A DNA stretch of 64,000 nucleotides, taken from assembly GCA_023488945.1 (NCBI GenBank), contig JAMDBZ010000018.1, positions 1-64,000 on the forward strand. The letters are read 5' to 3'. Origin of the DNA: Deltaproteobacteria bacterium (lineage in GTDB: Bacteria > Desulfobacterota_E > Deferrimicrobia > Deferrimicrobiales > Deferrimicrobiaceae). The position numbers were made by a program, and so were the translations under genes. The notes under the pieces are model-generated. The model was not told where the DNA came from, made no database searches, and saw only the letters and a list, made by a program, of their open reading frames with translations. Below are positions 62,176 to 64,000 of the stretch, piece by piece; position 1 is the first letter of the stretch, and every line of letters begins with the position of its first letter.

Positions 62176-63060
62176 CTACTCCACGTTCTGGATCTGTTCC
62201 CGGACCTTCTCCAGCTCCGTCTTGGCGGTGACGACCCGCGCGGAGATCTCCGCATGAGCCGACTTGCTCGCCGCCGTGTTCAGCTCCCGGAAAATCTCCT
62301 GGAGGAGAAAGTCGAACCGCTTCCCCACCGCCCCCCGGGGGGAGGCCGTCATCCCCTCCGCGGCGTCGAGATGGGCCCGCAGCCGGACGCATTCTTCCGT
62401 GATGTCGAGCCGGTCGAGGAGGATCGCCGCCTCCTGGTGCAGCCGGACCGGGTCCACCCCCCCCTCGCCGGCCATCTGGGCGATCCGCTCCCGGAACCGG
62501 GCTGCGGCCAGGTCCTTGTTCTCCGCGGTCAGCGAAGCGATCTCCTCCGCGAGGAGCCGAAGCCCGGCCATGGCCCGGCGGATCACCTCCCGGAGCCTCT
62601 CCCCTTCCTCGGCGCGCGAGCCCCGAAGCCGGGCGAGAGCCTCCCGGAGGGCGCGCTCCGCAAGCGGCCACCGCTCCTCGGCCGGGTCGTCTCCTTCCGG
62701 CTCGAAGACGAACAGGTCCGGAATCCCCAACAGGTCCCGGACGGCGAGCTCCGGCGCCAGTCCGTACTCCTCCCGGAGCGCCCGCGCCTGATCGAGGAAC
62801 GAGGCGAGGAGTTCCCGGTTGACGCGGACGCTCGTCCCCCCCTTCCCCCACTCGCGAACACCCAGGAACACATCCACCTTGCCGCGGGCAACCGTCTCGC
62901 GGACGAGCCCCCGCACGCGGGTTTCCCAGGACGCGTATTTCGCCGGGCAGCGGACGTGGATGTCGAGAAACCGGTGATTGACGGACCGGATCTCCGCGGA
63001 CACCGACAGGTCGTCGCCGTGCATCTCCGCCCGGCCGAACCCGGTCATGCTCATCCACAT
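62176..63060 (-). CDS. yicC: YicC family endoribonuclease-like protein
   Basis: 294 aa. It begins MWMSMTGFGRAE, so the real start may be an internal ATG two or four codons later. It has the YicC N-terminal domain and the DUF1732 C-terminal motif GKRFDFLLQEIFRELNTAASK. E. coli YicC (RhyB adaptor, RNase activity) participates in RNA turnover. It overlaps the DUF4416 gene by 10 nt and precedes gmk, the usual context. Confidence 0.93.
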   Translation of the reverse strand: MWMSMTGFGRAEMHGDDLSVSAEIRSVNHRFLDIHVRCPAKYASWETRVRGLVRETVARGKVDVFLGVREWGKGGTSVRVNRELLASFLDQARALREEYGLAPELAVRDLLGIPDLFVFEPEGDDPAEERWPLAERALREALARLRGSRAEEGERLREVIRRAMAGLRLLAEEIASLTAENKDLAAARFRERIAQMAGEGGVDPVRLHQEAAILLDRLDITEECVRLRAHLDAAEGMTASPRGAVGKRFDFLLQEIFRELNTAASKSAHAEISARVVTAKTELEKVREQIQNVE

Positions 63061-63605
63061 GCCCGCGCGCCTCCCGAGCGCCCCCGGAGGCGCGATTCCC
63101 GGCGGTCGGCCCGGACGGTCCCGAGGAACGACCGGATCGCGCCGCCGGCGTAGTCAGGGTAGGTCCACGGAAGCGGCCGGTATTCCCCCTTCCGGTAAAC
63201 GAGGGTCAGGTCGGCGAACACTCCCTCTCCGAGGTAGATCCGGTGGCCGTGATTCTTCCCCGTCGCCAGGACGAAATTCTCGTCCGTCAGGATCCCCGGG
63301 TCGATGTTGACCGAGCGGCGACCGCCGGTGGAAAATGCGTTCTCCAATTCTTCGGCGGCGATCTTCAAGCGGACCAGCGCGTCCCGCCCCGCGGGCTCCT
63401 CGAACACGACGAAACGCCGAAGGAGTCCGGGCCCCATCTCCCGTTCGTAATAATCGGTGCGGTCGAAGGGAAACGGCCCGCTCACGGAGGCGATCGGCCC
63501 GAACCGCTCCGCGAGCCGTTCCAGCGCCGTCGAGAAGGTCTCCTCATCCCGGTAGAGGACGGAGACCAGGACGGTGACGGGAGAAGGAACGGTTCTTCGG
63601 CTCAT
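63051..63605 (-). CDS. DUF4416 family protein
   Basis: 184 aa from ATG at 63605, which overlaps the upstream kinase gene as ATGA. Recognisable DUF4416 features are VTVLVSVLYRDEETFSTAL, FPFDRTDYYEREMG, NIDPGILTDENFVLATGKNH and RIYLGEGVFADLTLVY. GTP-binding has been suggested for the family, but no classic P-loop is present. It lies between a heptose-kinase-like gene and yicC, as in related Desulfobacterota. Confidence 0.88.
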   Translation of the reverse strand: MSRRTVPSPVTVLVSVLYRDEETFSTALERLAERFGPIASVSGPFPFDRTDYYEREMGPGLLRRFVVFEEPAGRDALVRLKIAAEELENAFSTGGRRSVNIDPGILTDENFVLATGKNHGHRIYLGEGVFADLTLVYRKGEYRPLPWTYPDYAGGAIRSFLGTVRADRRESRLRGRSGGARACG

Positions 63606-64000
63606 CGCGCGGGAGATCCGAGGGCCCCCCTCAGCTTGTCGAGGGTGATGGGCGCCGTTCCCACCTCGCCCACGACCACCCCTGCCGCCGCGTTGGCCAG
63701 CAGAGCCGCGTCGCGCAACGGCGCTCCGGCGGACAGCCCCACGGCGACGGTGCCGATGACCGTATCGCCCGCCCCCGTGACGTCGAACACCTGCCGGGCA
63801 AGCGCCGGGATGTGGAAGGAAGCATCCCGGCCACGCTCGACCAGGCTCATCCCTTCCTCGCCGCGCGTGATCAGCACCGCCTTCGCACCGCACTTCCGGA
63901 GCAGGGCGCGGCCCCCTTCATGGACATCCCGGTCGTTCGACAGCTCCCTGCCGCCGAGCGCGGCCTCGGCCTCGGCCTTGTTCGGCGTGATCACCGTGCA
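63602..64000 (-). CDS. PfkB-family sugar kinase, HldE/RfaE1-like (N-terminal part outside window)
   Basis: 133 C-terminal residues of a ribokinase-type enzyme, running to the window edge without a start. The segment begins ITPNKAEAEAALGG and contains the ATP/anion-hole motif FDVTGAGDTVIG with the catalytic Asp. ITPN-xxE followed by VTGAGDT is typical of D-glycero-beta-D-manno-heptose-7-phosphate kinase (RfaE domain I), which makes an LPS inner-core precursor. No cytidylyltransferase domain follows, so it is the single-domain HldA-like form. Other PfkB kinases cannot be excluded. Confidence 0.8.
   Translation of the reverse strand, partial: CTVITPNKAEAEAALGGRELSNDRDVHEGGRALLRKCGAKAVLITRGEEGMSLVERGRDASFHIPALARQVFDVTGAGDTVIGTVAVGLSAGAPLRDAALLANAAAGVVVGEVGTAPITLDKLRGALGSPAR

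Overview
This is a GC-rich bacterial chromosome segment with no prophage, plasmid or rRNA genes. Gene content and order point to a Geobacter-like member of the Desulfuromonadota/Desulfobacterota. The evidence is the block ftsH-folP-cdaA-ybbR-glmM-pdxJ-acpS-nnr-tsaE-lysC-cimA, the block hldE-DUF4416-yicC-gmk-rpoZ-rel-ridA, several NtrC-type sigma-54 activators and a 15-haem cytochrome c. The taxonomic call is inferred from gene order and recalled families; no marker gene was searched.

Layout. 1-4272: a minus-strand sulfur operon, cysE-iscR-iscS-mnmA-mtaB, mostly with 4-nt overlaps, preceded by an IscR/Rrf2-type palindrome. It runs from cysteine precursor to persulfide sulfur to tRNA thiolation. 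4269-19203: a long minus-strand housekeeping block (tilS, ftsH, folP, cdaA, ybbR, glmM, pdxJ, acpS, nnr, tsaE, lysC, cimA, a helix-hairpin-helix protein). It contains an exact 743-bp tandem duplication across the cdaA/ybbR boundary. 19433-26941: signalling genes, namely a GAF-GGDEF-GAF-HD-GYP protein, an NtrC regulator/kinase pair, a second NtrC regulator and a REC-kinase hybrid. 26942-27363: tRNA-Met(CAT) with a consensus promoter and a duplicated 3' end. 27364-31440: a VCBS-like secreted protein, an isochorismatase-family hydrolase, an M24 peptidase and a DUF169 protein.

31821-44932: a complete branched-chain-amino-acid-type ABC importer (livG, livH, livM, livJ, livF) interleaved with a long-chain acyl-CoA synthetase and followed by a PaaK-like ligase. 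A textbook sigma-54 promoter lies in front of livG. Just upstream are an NtrC-type regulator and an SSS-transporter/histidine-kinase fusion (CbrA/CrbS type), so the likely circuit is substrate sensing to sigma-54 activation of uptake and CoA activation. 44982-46592: small membrane and coiled-coil proteins and an RluA-type pseudouridine synthase. 46577-46994: a possible stand-alone short transcript with its own promoter and a strong terminator. 47053-51705: a TolC / MacA-like / MacB-like (split ATPase and permease) efflux operon. 51722-54324: a 15-haem cytochrome c divergent from a TPR protein. 54448-55900: two minus-strand genes (DUF3047-like, CinA-like). 55923-56087: a small terminal-inverted-repeat element. 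56162-58809: purM, purN, a YdcF-like protein and rpmB. 58810-64000: ridA, rel/spoT, rpoZ, gmk, yicC, DUF4416 and the 3' part of a heptose-kinase gene.

The observations most worth follow-up are the cdaA/ybbR duplication, whose junction is one base away from an in-frame YbbR-CdaA chimera; the sigma-54 liv/acyl-CoA-ligase circuit; the IscR-type operator before cysE; the candidate short transcript at 46.6-47.0 kb; and three families of small repeats.
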